Virus record (IMG/VR): IMGVR_UViG_3300044645_000980
Span: 1-28,897 of that record
Reading direction: 5' to 3' (one strand)
DNA from: a virus
DNA: 28,897 nt
Within the stretch, counting starts at the first letter, position 1; each line of letters opens with the position of its first letter. A model generated the notes under the pieces. The model was not told the DNA's origin, did not search any database, and saw nothing but the letters and a program-made list of their open reading frames with translations. Of the stretch, positions 1 through 8,785 are shown piece by piece. The translations under genes were made by a program, and so were the position numbers.

Positions 1-645
1 CAGGCTCCGTAGCGCCTGCTCAATGGCCGCAAAATGCCGCGTGGCAACCCGTATCCAAGCGAGGATCTTACGGTTGAGCAGTTGCTGGCCAGCGGGCAAA
101 AACCCGCCGAAGATCACGCCGCCGGCTCGGCCAGCCGCTCCTGGCGCGCCCTGCGGGCCCGCTGGCCCTGCTGCCCCAGGCTGTCCGGGAGCCGGCTCGC
201 CATTGATGTTCTGGACAGTCATATTACGTGCGTAGTGGTTTTCGGTTGTCAGGTTCTGCGTGTACGTGTTGCCTTGGATGGTCACCGAAGGGCCGGAATA
301 GTACTGGTTGAGGTTCTGGGTCAACGACGTGCGCAGGTCAAACTCCGGCGACCCGTAGAACGTGCTATACCAATCGCCTGCCCGGTAGCCGCCGTTGCTT
401 GGGGCCTCCACAAATCCTGCACTGCCGGGGAACAATTCCGGTGGATAACTGGATGGATCCCAGCCGCCCTGGTTGGTTAGCACGCCTCCGCGCTGCGGGA
501 ACGAGGCATTCCCGAAGGCCACTGGCCCCCGATGCTCCAAGGCTTGGTTGCAGTTGAACAGCGCCTGCGAGAGGGGTTGCAAGAGCGAGGACGGCATGGC
601 CCCGTCAGTCGCCCGGTTGAACGCCGGAGCCGCCCTCGTCAGCAT
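1..645 (-). CDS. Collagen-repeat tail fibre-like protein, 3' end cut by window
   Basis: An open frame of 215 codons runs leftward from an ATG at 645 to the window edge without a stop. The ATG overlaps the stop of the nozzle gene (TAATG), so translation is probably coupled. The N-terminal part (WDPSSYPPELFPGS, GDWYSTFYGSPEFD) is not a family I recognise. At about residues 159-180 there is a short collagen-like Gly-X-Y run (GQPGAAGPAGPQGAPGAAG), followed by GGVIFGGFLPAG. Short collagen segments are common in phage fibres, where they trimerise and stiffen the shaft. The position directly after the tail nozzle fits a fibre or tail-tip protein. The C-terminus, where a receptor-binding domain would be, lies outside the window. 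Confidence 0.75.
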   Translation of the reverse strand, partial: MLTRAAPAFNRATDGAMPSSLLQPLSQALFNCNQALEHRGPVAFGNASFPQRGGVLTNQGGWDPSSYPPELFPGSAGFVEAPSNGGYRAGDWYSTFYGSPEFDLRTSLTQNLNQYYSGPSVTIQGNTYTQNLTTENHYARNMTVQNINGEPAPGQPGAAGPAGPQGAPGAAGRAGGVIFGGFLPAGQQLLNRKILAWIRVATRHFAAIEQALRSL

Positions 646-3281
646 TACTGAACACCTGACACAGAGATAGAGTGAATCTGCACCGTGCCGGTCGTCTGGG
701 TGCCCGACACCGCAATGGCCAGATGCCGGTCACCGCCGGCGCTTTGCTCATCGGCGCGCCCAGAGAAGCTGGCACGCGCGTGCCCAGTGGCCGTGCCCAG
801 CGCACTGCGGTCGGACGCCATGTTGAGGGAGGCCGCCGTCGAACCACCGTCAACGACAAACCCGTCGCCCCTGTTGGCCGCTATGGCATTGGCCCTTGGA
901 GAGTCGGAGTTGTTGTAATGCAGCGAGAGATTGAGCGTCTCCGGCGTCGGTGAGTAGACAACCCCAATGGAGCGGTTGCCATTCTCGTCCACAAACGGCC
1001 TGGGGCCTGTGCGGAACTGGTATGGAATGGCCGCCGTTGACCCAGAGGTTGTGGCGTCAAGCCGGCCGGCTGACTTGAGAATGCTCCCTGCCTCGCCGCC
1101 GTAGATCACCGCCTGTCTCTGACCGACGCTTGTGATGGTGGCGTGCGGCAGCGCTTGGGCAAATGTCTCTTCCCACCACGTTTGCGTGGCCAGCGAATAG
1201 CACAGGGCCCGCGTCGGGTAGGTGCCATCGGTCGAACGGCAATAGAAGAACCGCACCACCCGCTCCTGCGGGCTGGCCTTCATATAGAAGTACTTGCGCT
1301 TGGAGAAATCGATAATCCCGTCGCGCCAGTAGTTGTCGATGGCCGCCGAGATGGCTTCTTCCCGACCACCGTCAAAGGCGTACAAGCCATAGTCGTCGGC
1401 GATGAACGCCGCGCCACCAAATGTGTCCCAGCAGCGGGAGTTGATCACGCCGCGGTATGACACCAGCGTGATGGAGGCGTCGATGATGGGCTGGCTGATG
1501 TACTGGAGTTTGTAAATGTGTCTGGACTGGGCGATGAGCATGGACGCGCCAAACGGAATCAGCGCCACAATGGCGTCAGAGTCAATGGCGTTCTCTTGCA
1601 GCACCAACTCATTGGCGTCTGGCACGCTCTCGGGCTCATCGATCTCGGAGTAGTACAGGCTGTTCGGCTTGGCCCCGGTCGTATCCACTGCGTACCATGC
1701 CCGGTCTTGGAACATGCAGGCGACGGCCATGTTCTGCGGAGGAGGGTCGAACCGGCGGGCGTTGAGTTGGCCGCTGGGCAGCACAACCGGCATCAGGCCA
1801 TATACGCTGGTGATGTTGCTGGAGGTGGTGTTGCGATCCACGTCCAGCAGCTCATGGTCTGTCAGGGTGTCCACATACGCCGTGTTCGGCAATACGCCGT
1901 TGACCTTGTCGATGCGGGCCACGCGGTACAGCACCACGGACTGATCGGCCGTCGTTCTCCACAGTTCGATGGCATGGACGCGGGACTCCGCCCCGTGGTT
2001 GTTGAGGTTCCACGTCAGCGACTGAAAGCCGGCTGTGGCGTCCACCTCTCGCAAGTCGGAAATGGAACTTGGGATAGGCCCGCCTTGAGACTCCGGCGTG
2101 TCATCCAGGTAGCGGATGCAGCACTGGTAGACTCCCTTGATCGTCGGTGCTATGACGGCGCTGGCAATGGCTCCGCTGCTCAGAATGGTGGCGGTCGGAG
2201 GAATCCGATACCGGCCACCCGACACAACGGTCACGCCGGTAATTTGCCCGGTCGCATTGACCGCACACACGGCGGAGGCGCCGGCGCCGGCAGAGTCGTC
2301 AGGGTCAGCGACAAATGTGATGACCGGGGGCGTCATATACCCCGTGCCGGAGTTGGCGACAGTCACTGATTGGACCGAATACTCCAGCACCGGATGAACG
2401 GTTGCCTGGATGCTTGCCCCACCACCAGACAGGGATGCCGTCACGCCAGTGGAGGTGGCTCCCGTCCCGCCAGCCAGGACGTTGGAGCCAACAAGCACGC
2501 CAGACGTGGTGTCCACAGACACTTGGACGTTGGCGCCTGATAGCCCTTGGGTGTTGTAGAACGTGAGCGTCGGATCGCCGGTATAGCCAGCGCCGCTGTC
2601 GGAACACTCCAGTCCGATCACGGAGCCAAAGACGTTGCAGGTGAATGCCGCGCTGGTTCCCTGCCCGCCGGCAAACGAAACCTGCGGCGGCCCCGTATAC
2701 CCCGCTCCGCGGGCCGTGAGCTTCACGCCAGCAACCCGGCCGTTGGCGAGCAGGGCCGTGCCCGAAGCCTGGGTTGTAGCGCCTCCCCCAGTAAAAGACA
2801 CGGTCGGGACGCCACCATAGCCAGCGCCGCTGTCCAGGATTTGCACGGACGCCACGTAGTTCTGCTGGCTGGCCGTAGATCCCACTGGCGCCGCAAATGT
2901 GGAGGGCTTACTGATTCCGATGGCTTCTAGGTATGGCGTATCGCCGTCCCACCGGAACCCGCGCCCGTGGCCGTCCACGCCGTACATGTCGTTCCACCGT
3001 CCTTTGAAGAACGTGATCGGACGAGTGCCGGCGTATGACAGCACCGACGCAGTTCCGGCCGCACCCGAGCCGCCGCCACCCGAGAAACTGACCGTGGGCG
3101 CCGATGTATAGCCCGTGCCGGCATTGGTGATCACCACACCCTGTACCATGGTCCCGGCCATCTGTGCTACTGCCGCGGCGCCTGTGCCGCCTCCACCAGA
3201 AAGTGAGACAGTCGGCGCAGACGAATACGATGAGCCGCCAGTGCCGACCGTGACTTTGACGACGCCAGATGCGAGCTGCAT
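645..3281 (-). CDS. Tail nozzle (tubular B-like) protein with glycine-rich beta repeats
   Basis: This is an 878-aa protein. Its middle and C-terminal part (for example [35 protein letters not shown]) resembles the nozzle or stabilisation proteins that close the tail of podoviruses. Residues about 12-380 contain roughly eight copies of a 40-50 residue element built on GxGYTxxPTVxFxGGGGxGA, interrupted at residues 88-125 by nozzle-type sequence. The repeats look like beta-prism or beta-solenoid insertions. The ATG at 3281 overlaps the stop of the 89-aa gene upstream (TAATG). That small gene carries the motif usually found at the N-terminus of nozzle proteins, so the two probably form one functional unit. 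The assignment rests on motif memory and on the position next to the adaptor. Confidence 0.7.
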   Translation of the reverse strand: MQLASGVVKVTVGTGGSSYSSAPTVSLSGGGGTGAAAVAQMAGTMVQGVVITNAGTGYTSAPTVSFSGGGGSGAAGTASVLSYAGTRPITFFKGRWNDMYGVDGHGRGFRWDGDTPYLEAIGISKPSTFAAPVGSTASQQNYVASVQILDSGAGYGGVPTVSFTGGGATTQASGTALLANGRVAGVKLTARGAGYTGPPQVSFAGGQGTSAAFTCNVFGSVIGLECSDSGAGYTGDPTLTFYNTQGLSGANVQVSVDTTSGVLVGSNVLAGGTGATSTGVTASLSGGGASIQATVHPVLEYSVQSVTVANSGTGYMTPPVITFVADPDDSAGAGASAVCAVNATGQITGVTVVSGGRYRIPPTATILSSGAIASAVIAPTIKGVYQCCIRYLDDTPESQGGPIPSSISDLREVDATAGFQSLTWNLNNHGAESRVHAIELWRTTADQSVVLYRVARIDKVNGVLPNTAYVDTLTDHELLDVDRNTTSSNITSVYGLMPVVLPSGQLNARRFDPPPQNMAVACMFQDRAWYAVDTTGAKPNSLYYSEIDEPESVPDANELVLQENAIDSDAIVALIPFGASMLIAQSRHIYKLQYISQPIIDASITLVSYRGVINSRCWDTFGGAAFIADDYGLYAFDGGREEAISAAIDNYWRDGIIDFSKRKYFYMKASPQERVVRFFYCRSTDGTYPTRALCYSLATQTWWEETFAQALPHATITSVGQRQAVIYGGEAGSILKSAGRLDATTSGSTAAIPYQFRTGPRPFVDENGNRSIGVVYSPTPETLNLSLHYNNSDSPRANAIAANRGDGFVVDGGSTAASLNMASDRSALGTATGHARASFSGRADEQSAGGDRHLAIAVSGTQTTGTVQIHSISVSGVQ

Positions 3282-3550
3282 TATGACGGCCCCTTGGCCA
3301 CAAAGATGCCGCCAGATGCGTTCTGATACACAACGTGGCCTGTGGTGCCGTGCTGGAAATTGAACACCTGCACCACCGGAGATGAGGCACCCGTATGGGT
3401 GGCGAACGAGACGTTGGTGATTCCAGATCGCACTACCACGGAGCCAGGAACGAGGGCTTGGATATTCACCTGCGTAGCCGCTGCGCCTGGAGGAATGGCG
3501 TACGGCCCGACATTGGTGACAAGCCCCTTCCAGGATTCGATGACGATCAT
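3281..3550 (-). CDS. Small nozzle N-terminal-like protein
   Basis: This 89-aa protein begins [19 protein letters not shown] and continues [19 protein letters not shown]. The pattern W-x-GL-x-TN-x-x-PYA-x-PPGAA-x-x-Q-x-N followed by a G-S-x-x-x-R-x-G segment is the typical opening of phage nozzle or stabilisation proteins, which are usually several hundred residues long. Here the frame stops after 89 residues and the next gene restarts in TAATG overlap. The start overlaps the end of the adaptor gene (3547) by 4 bp. Either the nozzle is naturally made from two polypeptides, or a stop has split an ancestral gene. Because the junction is a neat coupled overlap and not a frameshift scar, I favour two real genes. 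Confidence 0.7.
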   Translation of the reverse strand: MIVIESWKGLVTNVGPYAIPPGAAATQVNIQALVPGSVVVRSGITNVSFATHTGASSPVVQVFNFQHGTTGHVVYQNASGGIFVAKGPS

Positions 3551-4686
3551 CCTTGGTCTGGCTTCAGAGGAGTACGCCAGCCCCCGTCATGGTAGATTTC
3601 CTTGCTACGCCCAGAGAACGGCGCCAACTGGTCCTGCTCCATCGCCAGCCGCAGATCACGCTGGTACATCTGGAACGCCTTGTCCGCGCCCTTGTCCCGC
3701 GTCCGCGCCAGCCAGTAGTCGCAGCAGCTCTCCACCGCGGCCTGCATGTGCGGCGCCACGTCGATGGGGTCGGTGATCAGATACTTGGTGGACCCGGCGA
3801 TGGTCCCGCTGTCTTCTGTGGTCAGGGCCGTAGACGAACCAACCGCCGTGATCTTGCTCTCCGATACCCACGGCGTGATCGACTCAATTGGCCCCGGACT
3901 GTTGGTGGTGTCGCCAATGCGCAGGATGGAGCCAACCATGGCCGAGGAGAAGGCCGTGCCAGAACCCGTGACGGTGCTGGAACTGCGCCCAACCGTGCCT
4001 TGCCGCAGTGCAGCCTCATGCCCCGAATAACGGATTGGGCGAGCTGTGCGCCGGTAGGTGAAGTCCACCGTCTCCACTTCCGTGGGATAGCCAATCAGTT
4101 TGATGGCGTATCCATTGCTATGGGGGTCTTTGATGACGGTCCAGTGGTATGGGTTGCCAGAGGAGTTCGACACCCGTTCGATCTTCATGGCCTCGTCGGG
4201 AGTCACATAGACCCCGGACCACCAGTTGAACTCGTCGCTGGGCTCGTCCATGTTGCGGAAGTCGGACGGCAGCGGATAGATCGACCGGAACAGCGTGTAG
4301 GCCGTGCCCGAGGCGATGTTCAGACCTGAGAACTGCGATCCAAAGGTGACGCTAGTGGCGCTGGAGTAGGTGCCGAGCGGATAGGAGCGGTCACCGGCGC
4401 GGATCGTCCAGTGCTGCACATTGGCCGCGGTGACGCCAGCCGTCGCAAACGAACCGCCGGTCAGCGTGACCGTGCCAGACGTGACGCCAATCGTCCCGGT
4501 GGAGTAGGTGGCGTTGGTCACCACCCGACCGTGGACGTGGTAGTAAGACCAGTCCCGGATAGTGGTGACTTCGTTGTAGGCCCTGTGAATGGCCGACCGG
4601 ATGTCCCGCTGCTCGGCATCCTGCGGCCCGCCGTAGGAGGAGACGATCAAGGATTCAACGAGGTCGAAGTATGTGAGGTAGGCCAC
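3547..4686 (-). CDS. Head-tail adaptor-like protein (tubular A type)
   Basis: This 379-aa protein starts at a GTG (4686), three bases after the previous stop. The N-terminus ([18 protein letters not shown], then [20 protein letters not shown]) matches the helical start of podovirus adaptor proteins, the ring between portal and nozzle. The C-terminal helix region ([25 protein letters not shown]) is also typical. Between them, at about residues 55-120 and 225-300, are two Thr/Ser/Gly-rich segments ([30 protein letters not shown]) that look like beta insertions. The gene sits immediately upstream of the nozzle pair, which is the standard order. I am fairly sure of the role, less sure of the exact subfamily. 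Confidence 0.7.
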   Translation of the reverse strand: MAYLTYFDLVESLIVSSYGGPQDAEQRDIRSAIHRAYNEVTTIRDWSYYHVHGRVVTNATYSTGTIGVTSGTVTLTGGSFATAGVTAANVQHWTIRAGDRSYPLGTYSSATSVTFGSQFSGLNIASGTAYTLFRSIYPLPSDFRNMDEPSDEFNWWSGVYVTPDEAMKIERVSNSSGNPYHWTVIKDPHSNGYAIKLIGYPTEVETVDFTYRRTARPIRYSGHEAALRQGTVGRSSSTVTGSGTAFSSAMVGSILRIGDTTNSPGPIESITPWVSESKITAVGSSTALTTEDSGTIAGSTKYLITDPIDVAPHMQAAVESCCDYWLARTRDKGADKAFQMYQRDLRLAMEQDQLAPFSGRSKEIYHDGGWRTPLKPDQG

Positions 4687-4688
4687 GG

Positions 4689-5123
4689 TCAGACTTTCTT
4701 CACCTTGCCCGGCTGCTTGATCGACTCAAACAGCGACTGATCCTCTGCGTAGTACGCCCGGACCTTCGCCTCCTGCGCCTTGGTCAGCGCTCCAGCCGAA
4801 GAGTCGCCGAAGTTGCTGTCCATATGCGGCAGCATCGCCACGGCCTCGTCCCAGGGAATCACTTCGACGGCCGGGAGCAGCACACCCTGGTCGGCCGCCT
4901 GCCACATGGCATGGAGCAGGCCGCCTTCGCCCACCTCCGTCAGGACATCCGCAGAGAGCATGAGCCGGCCGTCCGTCAGAACGCGAGGCATGGGGACGCA
5001 GTTTGGGGAGCCGTATTCGGCGTGGAGTTCCGCGAGCCGCTGGGCGAGTTGCGGCGTGAAGACCAGCGCGTGCATCCGCGCTTCTTCGATGCTGATCGGA
5101 AAAACAATGTCTGCCAGCGTCAT
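4689..5123 (-). CDS. Hypothetical tail-module protein
   Basis: This 144-aa protein is not recognised. It begins MTLADIVFPISIEEARMHAL and contains MPRVLTDGRLMLSADVLTEV in the middle and a charged, Lys-rich C-terminus (SIKQPGKVKKV). No membrane segment or catalytic motif is visible. Its start overlaps the stop of the 931-aa tail protein (ATGA) and it ends two bases before the adaptor gene, so it is clearly part of the tail transcript. A small chaperone or minor virion protein is possible, but the sequence does not decide. Confidence 0.75.
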   Translation of the reverse strand: MTLADIVFPISIEEARMHALVFTPQLAQRLAELHAEYGSPNCVPMPRVLTDGRLMLSADVLTEVGEGGLLHAMWQAADQGVLLPAVEVIPWDEAVAMLPHMDSNFGDSSAGALTKAQEAKVRAYYAEDQSLFESIKQPGKVKKV

Positions 5124-7915
5124 GCTCTACTCAGCGCTGTCTGGAATGTGGTCAATGCGTTGTGAAGCGATAGCGCTTGAGCGTCTGTCAGGCCGTCGCC
5201 GATGCTGTACGCCTTGAGCGCAACACCAGCGAACCACCTAGACGCTGGCGTGGCGTTCCCGTCGTTGTCGGCAAAGACATGAAAATTACGCGCTACAGAA
5301 GCCGGAGTCGTGCTGGTTGCCAAAGTAGCAGTAACTGTGCCATTGGTGATGATTTTCGCACTTGTGGACGAAGTGCGCGTCACAATCTGCGATCCGGCCA
5401 GCCCATTGTTGTCAGTAGTGACGGCGGCGGTTCCGCCGCCCCAGAAACCGTCGCCGCGCTGGGTAGCGCCGCCGCGATGATACAGGCGGTAGAGTTGGTC
5501 GCCCGCCGAGTTTCGCAGGCCGATCATCTGGCCGTCAGTGCCTGTGTGGGCAGCGCGATACGCTGACAGATGCCCCGTCGCAAGAATTTGCAACGCATCC
5601 AAAGTCAAGCCGGTGTTTAGCCACTTCGCGTTTGTGACGAATGGTGTCAGCCCGCCGCTCGCGCCTGTTTCTGTATAGTCGGAACTGACGAAGTTGTTGT
5701 TGGTGTCTGTTGCGCTACCGAGCGGGTACGGATCGTACTCCGACGCCGAGGACGCTATCTCGCTCTGCACACCCCACACCAAGATGGCCTCGCTGCCGGT
5801 CGGGTTGTACGAAGAGCCGTCGCCAACGTCGATGCGGATAGCCATGTTGCCGCCGAAACTGTTCGTAACGGTGATGGCAAGCCTCCACCACCCGTTGCCG
5901 GCGTTGGTTGCCACGGCAGTCAGGCCAGTGGAGAAACTGCTGATTGCACCTGTTGTGAGATTGATGGTCCCAAACGCCACGCTGCTGCCGCCGGGGAACG
6001 TCATTCCACTGCTGCCGCTGAGAAGAATCCTCGCCGAGTTCCTTCCTGCCGCCTTGATGTAGGCCGACACTGTGATTGTGCCATAGCCGAAATTGTTGGC
6101 CGTGCTAACGATGTGCGGGGTCACGCCCGTCGCTGCACTGGCAGTGACGATATTGGCGTAAGGCCCAGCGGCAAACGGACGCTCCGTTGTCGATAGAGTC
6201 GCTGTGACTCCGCTCTTAGACCACCCAGAGGTGGTCATGTTGTCGCCGTATAGTTGCCGATTGCGGCCGGCATAGACCCTCCAGTTTTGGTACAGGGGGA
6301 CGAGGCAGGCAGGCAGGCCGGTGCCGCAGAAGAGATTCAGACGGTAGAAGCGGTCGCGGATTCCGGCGGCGTCGATGGCATCGCAGAACGCATTGACTGC
6401 CGCCGCCGTGCTGTTGCTGACTGTTCCGCCGTTTCCGTAAACGCGGTTGATCCAACTCTGCGCGTCGGCGTTGCTGACTTGGGGCGGCAGCGAGATGCCC
6501 CACTTGGCCCCCAAGTACCGCGTCACGCGGCCGAGTTCTGCGGCAGACAGTTCGCGGTCATAGTAGGCAAACTCTGCGATGCCACCGTTGAGCGGATATA
6601 CGCCAGACCCAAGACTGAACAGGTGCATCAGATAACTGCCCGACAGTTGCACCGAATAATTCTGCGAGGTTCCGCGAACTCCGCTGGCATAGGCAGTGAT
6701 GGAGCCAGAGTTCAAAACCGTCGCGCCTATGGCCCAAGTGCCAACAGCGTATGAAGCAAGTGCGTCAGCCTGCGAGGCGGCCGAGCCGTGAATGGTTCCT
6801 CGCAGGGTAACTACAGGTGATCCCTGTATTGCCGAGCGAGGGCCGTTGTTGAGAACGCCGCGCTGGTAAATGCCTTGGTTGAGTGCCGATCCGCGAAACA
6901 CAAAGACTGCCGTGTTGGCGGCGGTGTAGTCCCACTCCGGAACGGACATGGCCTGCGAGCCGACAGTGCGGAGCGTGGATCTCCCGTTGAGGTCGCCTGT
7001 GGTGAATGTCGGCCTGCTCGCTGCCGTGCTTTGCGTGGCGTGTCGCCCTCTGCCGGACTTGTCGCCCCAATAGCCGGCTAAAAGACTGCCTGCTGGCGTT
7101 GCCTGTACATGAACGCCAGTGATGCCCCACTTTGCGGCGAGGTAGGCTTCGACGCGGGCGCGGTCGGACGTTGAGAGTGCAGAATCAAAGACGACAATCT
7201 CGGCTATGTAGCCGTTGAGATGATTACCGGCGTTTGTCCTGTACGAGCCGATTGCCGTCTGTGTGCTGCCGGTTGTAAGCGACCCAGATGCCGCGCCGGC
7301 GGCCGCCAGCAAACCAGACTGAAAAATGGACGATGCCCCGGCTTGCACTCGTCCTGTCACAAGCGTCGGCGATGTCCCTTGAGGCGTGTCGGAGAAGTTG
7401 GAATATCCCCAAGTCCGAAAAGAGCCGTTGTGAATGACAAGGCGAGGCGACGAATCATCGGCCGGCTGGAGGGCGCTTGATATGATGCCGCCGTACTGCC
7501 CAGAGTTGTATTTGAATACCGACAGAATGGTGACGTTCGGCACTTGCAGGAAGCCGCTAGAAATAAGCATCTGATCGTCCGTGCCGTCGAACGTCACTAC
7601 GCTTCTGCCATTGAGTCCGCCGGCGGTCAGGGTCGGCCTTGCCCCACCGCTTGCGGTGGCGTGGCGATTGTTTCCGCTCTTGTCATTCCACTGGCTCACC
7701 AGACCGCCAGACTGCGTGATGCTGGCCGCATCGCTCGCATCCCACCACCCCACGCACCCACTGATCTCCGTAGGCGCCGCCACCGCCGTCACCGGCCCAG
7801 CGTCAGTGGTGTAGAGCGTCGAAGCGTCAGACCCGTCCAGCCACAGGGCGAGGCCAGAGATGGACTTCGGCGTGAACGCGCTGCCGGGCCGCAGGGTGCG
7901 AGGGTTTAGGGGCAT
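5120..7915 (-). CDS. Tail protein with tandem LamG/concanavalin-like domains
   Basis: This 931-aa protein is probably a receptor-binding tail appendage. Residues 20-45 (GLALWLDGSDASTLYTTD) look like the first strand of a LamG-type domain that stops early. A full copy follows at about 52-268 (CVGWWDASDAASIT, WNDKSGNNRHATASG, NGRSVVTFDGTDDQM) ending in YLAAKWGITG. A second copy at about 270-476 (GYWGDKSGRGRHATQS) ends in YLGAKWGISL. Residues 481-560 (NADAQSWINRVYGNGGTVS, AIDAAGIRDRFYRLNLF) form a segment I have seen in other phage tail proteins. Residues about 555-730 may be a carbohydrate-binding module (GWSKSG, GWWRLAI, VWGVQSE). The C-terminus (740-931) looks like another LamG-like unit. LamG-type folds bind sugars, which fits adsorption to a surface glycan. 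Confidence 0.75.
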   Translation of the reverse strand: MPLNPRTLRPGSAFTPKSISGLALWLDGSDASTLYTTDAGPVTAVAAPTEISGCVGWWDASDAASITQSGGLVSQWNDKSGNNRHATASGGARPTLTAGGLNGRSVVTFDGTDDQMLISSGFLQVPNVTILSVFKYNSGQYGGIISSALQPADDSSPRLVIHNGSFRTWGYSNFSDTPQGTSPTLVTGRVQAGASSIFQSGLLAAAGAASGSLTTGSTQTAIGSYRTNAGNHLNGYIAEIVVFDSALSTSDRARVEAYLAAKWGITGVHVQATPAGSLLAGYWGDKSGRGRHATQSTAASRPTFTTGDLNGRSTLRTVGSQAMSVPEWDYTAANTAVFVFRGSALNQGIYQRGVLNNGPRSAIQGSPVVTLRGTIHGSAASQADALASYAVGTWAIGATVLNSGSITAYASGVRGTSQNYSVQLSGSYLMHLFSLGSGVYPLNGGIAEFAYYDRELSAAELGRVTRYLGAKWGISLPPQVSNADAQSWINRVYGNGGTVSNSTAAAVNAFCDAIDAAGIRDRFYRLNLFCGTGLPACLVPLYQNWRVYAGRNRQLYGDNMTTSGWSKSGVTATLSTTERPFAAGPYANIVTASAATGVTPHIVSTANNFGYGTITVSAYIKAAGRNSARILLSGSSGMTFPGGSSVAFGTINLTTGAISSFSTGLTAVATNAGNGWWRLAITVTNSFGGNMAIRIDVGDGSSYNPTGSEAILVWGVQSEIASSASEYDPYPLGSATDTNNNFVSSDYTETGASGGLTPFVTNAKWLNTGLTLDALQILATGHLSAYRAAHTGTDGQMIGLRNSAGDQLYRLYHRGGATQRGDGFWGGGTAAVTTDNNGLAGSQIVTRTSSTSAKIITNGTVTATLATSTTPASVARNFHVFADNDGNATPASRWFAGVALKAYSIGDGLTDAQALSLHNALTTFQTALSRA

Positions 7916-7919
7916 CGGG

Positions 7920-8249
7920 TCAGCCCTTGGCCATCACCGTCATGGCGCAGGTCGTAGCGCCACTGACCACGGGCACCACATGATTCACGGCGAAGCAGGC
8001 GTCCGGGACGGGATGAATACCCACCGTCACGGCCGTTGTCACCGCCGAGCCCTCAGAGTAAATCTGCCGCGGGGTCACCGAGGGATCCACAGTGCCGTAC
8101 CAGTTGATCTGGGTGGCGCCGTTGGTGTTGGCGATCATCACGCAGGCACCGCCAAAGCGCCCGAACGGGAACATGCCGGACGTGGTGGCGGCCGAACTGT
8201 TGGCCGTGATCACCGCGCCTGGAGAAAAGTGCCGTGCAATCTCGTTCAT
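7920..8249 (-). CDS. Small virion-associated protein, unknown
   Basis: This 109-aa protein begins MNEIARHFSPGAVITANSSA. It is rich in Ala, Val and Thr with alternating hydrophobic residues (VMIANTNGATQINWYGTVDP), suggesting a beta-sandwich. A Shine-Dalgarno GAGGAG lies directly before the ATG, and the start overlaps the previous stop (ATGA). Position between a portal-adjacent gene and the large tail protein suggests a structural protein such as a head fibre or neck component, but no specific family is recognised. Confidence 0.75.
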   Translation of the reverse strand: MNEIARHFSPGAVITANSSAATTSGMFPFGRFGGACVMIANTNGATQINWYGTVDPSVTPRQIYSEGSAVTTAVTVGIHPVPDACFAVNHVVPVVSGATTCAMTVMAKG

Positions 8250-8779
8250 ACTCCTCGTCCTTTCACTCGGTACGCATGCTTCTCAATGACTTTGGCCCGC
8301 AGATCCTTGGCGTCGGCTGACGGGTTCTTGCGCTTTTCCTTGCGCACTTCTTCTTTGATGATGGATTCCGACAGCACCTTGCGCTGCGGCGGGGCAGGGC
8401 CGGGGTCGTAGTTCACGCTGCCCGACACGGCGAGGCGGCGCTTTTGGGCCACCTTCAGCACATCATCATTAGACGACACCCAGGCGGCCGGATCCCTCCA
8501 GCCGCGCTTGTCGGCGATCCCGGCCACGTAGTACTTGCCCGAGGGGTTGATCCCAGCCTGCTTGGCCTCGCGGATCATGTACTGGGCCTGCCGGCGGGGC
8601 AGGGAGTCGAACTGCTCGTTGTTCTGACGGCCCTCCAGGAACGCTCGCTCGGTCCCCTTGGTTCCCGGAGGACACTGGAGCGCGCACATTTCAGCCCACC
8701 GCTCGCCGTAGGGCAGGGCACGCTCATAGGTTTCGATGGCCTCTCGGCCCAAGGCCAAGACCGACTCGGGAATGCTCAT
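8246..8779 (-). CDS. Hypothetical protein following the portal
   Basis: This 177-aa protein begins MSIPESVLALGREAIETYER. It has a basic, probably helical C-terminal third (IIKEEVRKEKRKNPSADAK) and the segment REAKQAGINPSGKYYVAGIA in the middle. Two Cys residues occur close together (MCALQCPPG). No enzyme motif is visible. It starts six bases after the portal gene and overlaps the next gene by 4 bp. The basic C-terminus could bind DNA or portal, but that is only a suggestion. Confidence 0.75.
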   Translation of the reverse strand: MSIPESVLALGREAIETYERALPYGERWAEMCALQCPPGTKGTERAFLEGRQNNEQFDSLPRRQAQYMIREAKQAGINPSGKYYVAGIADKRGWRDPAAWVSSNDDVLKVAQKRRLAVSGSVNYDPGPAPPQRKVLSESIIKEEVRKEKRKNPSADAKDLRAKVIEKHAYRVKGRGV

Positions 8780-8785
8780 ATATGA

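Noticed and set aside
1518-2369. Long plus-strand open frame (283 aa) inside the nozzle gene
   Set aside because: It is antisense to a well-supported gene, has no ribosome site, and reflects the GC-rich codon bias. The same applies to the long plus-strand frames at 9953-10540, 13609-14535, 16517-17434 and 17275-18450.
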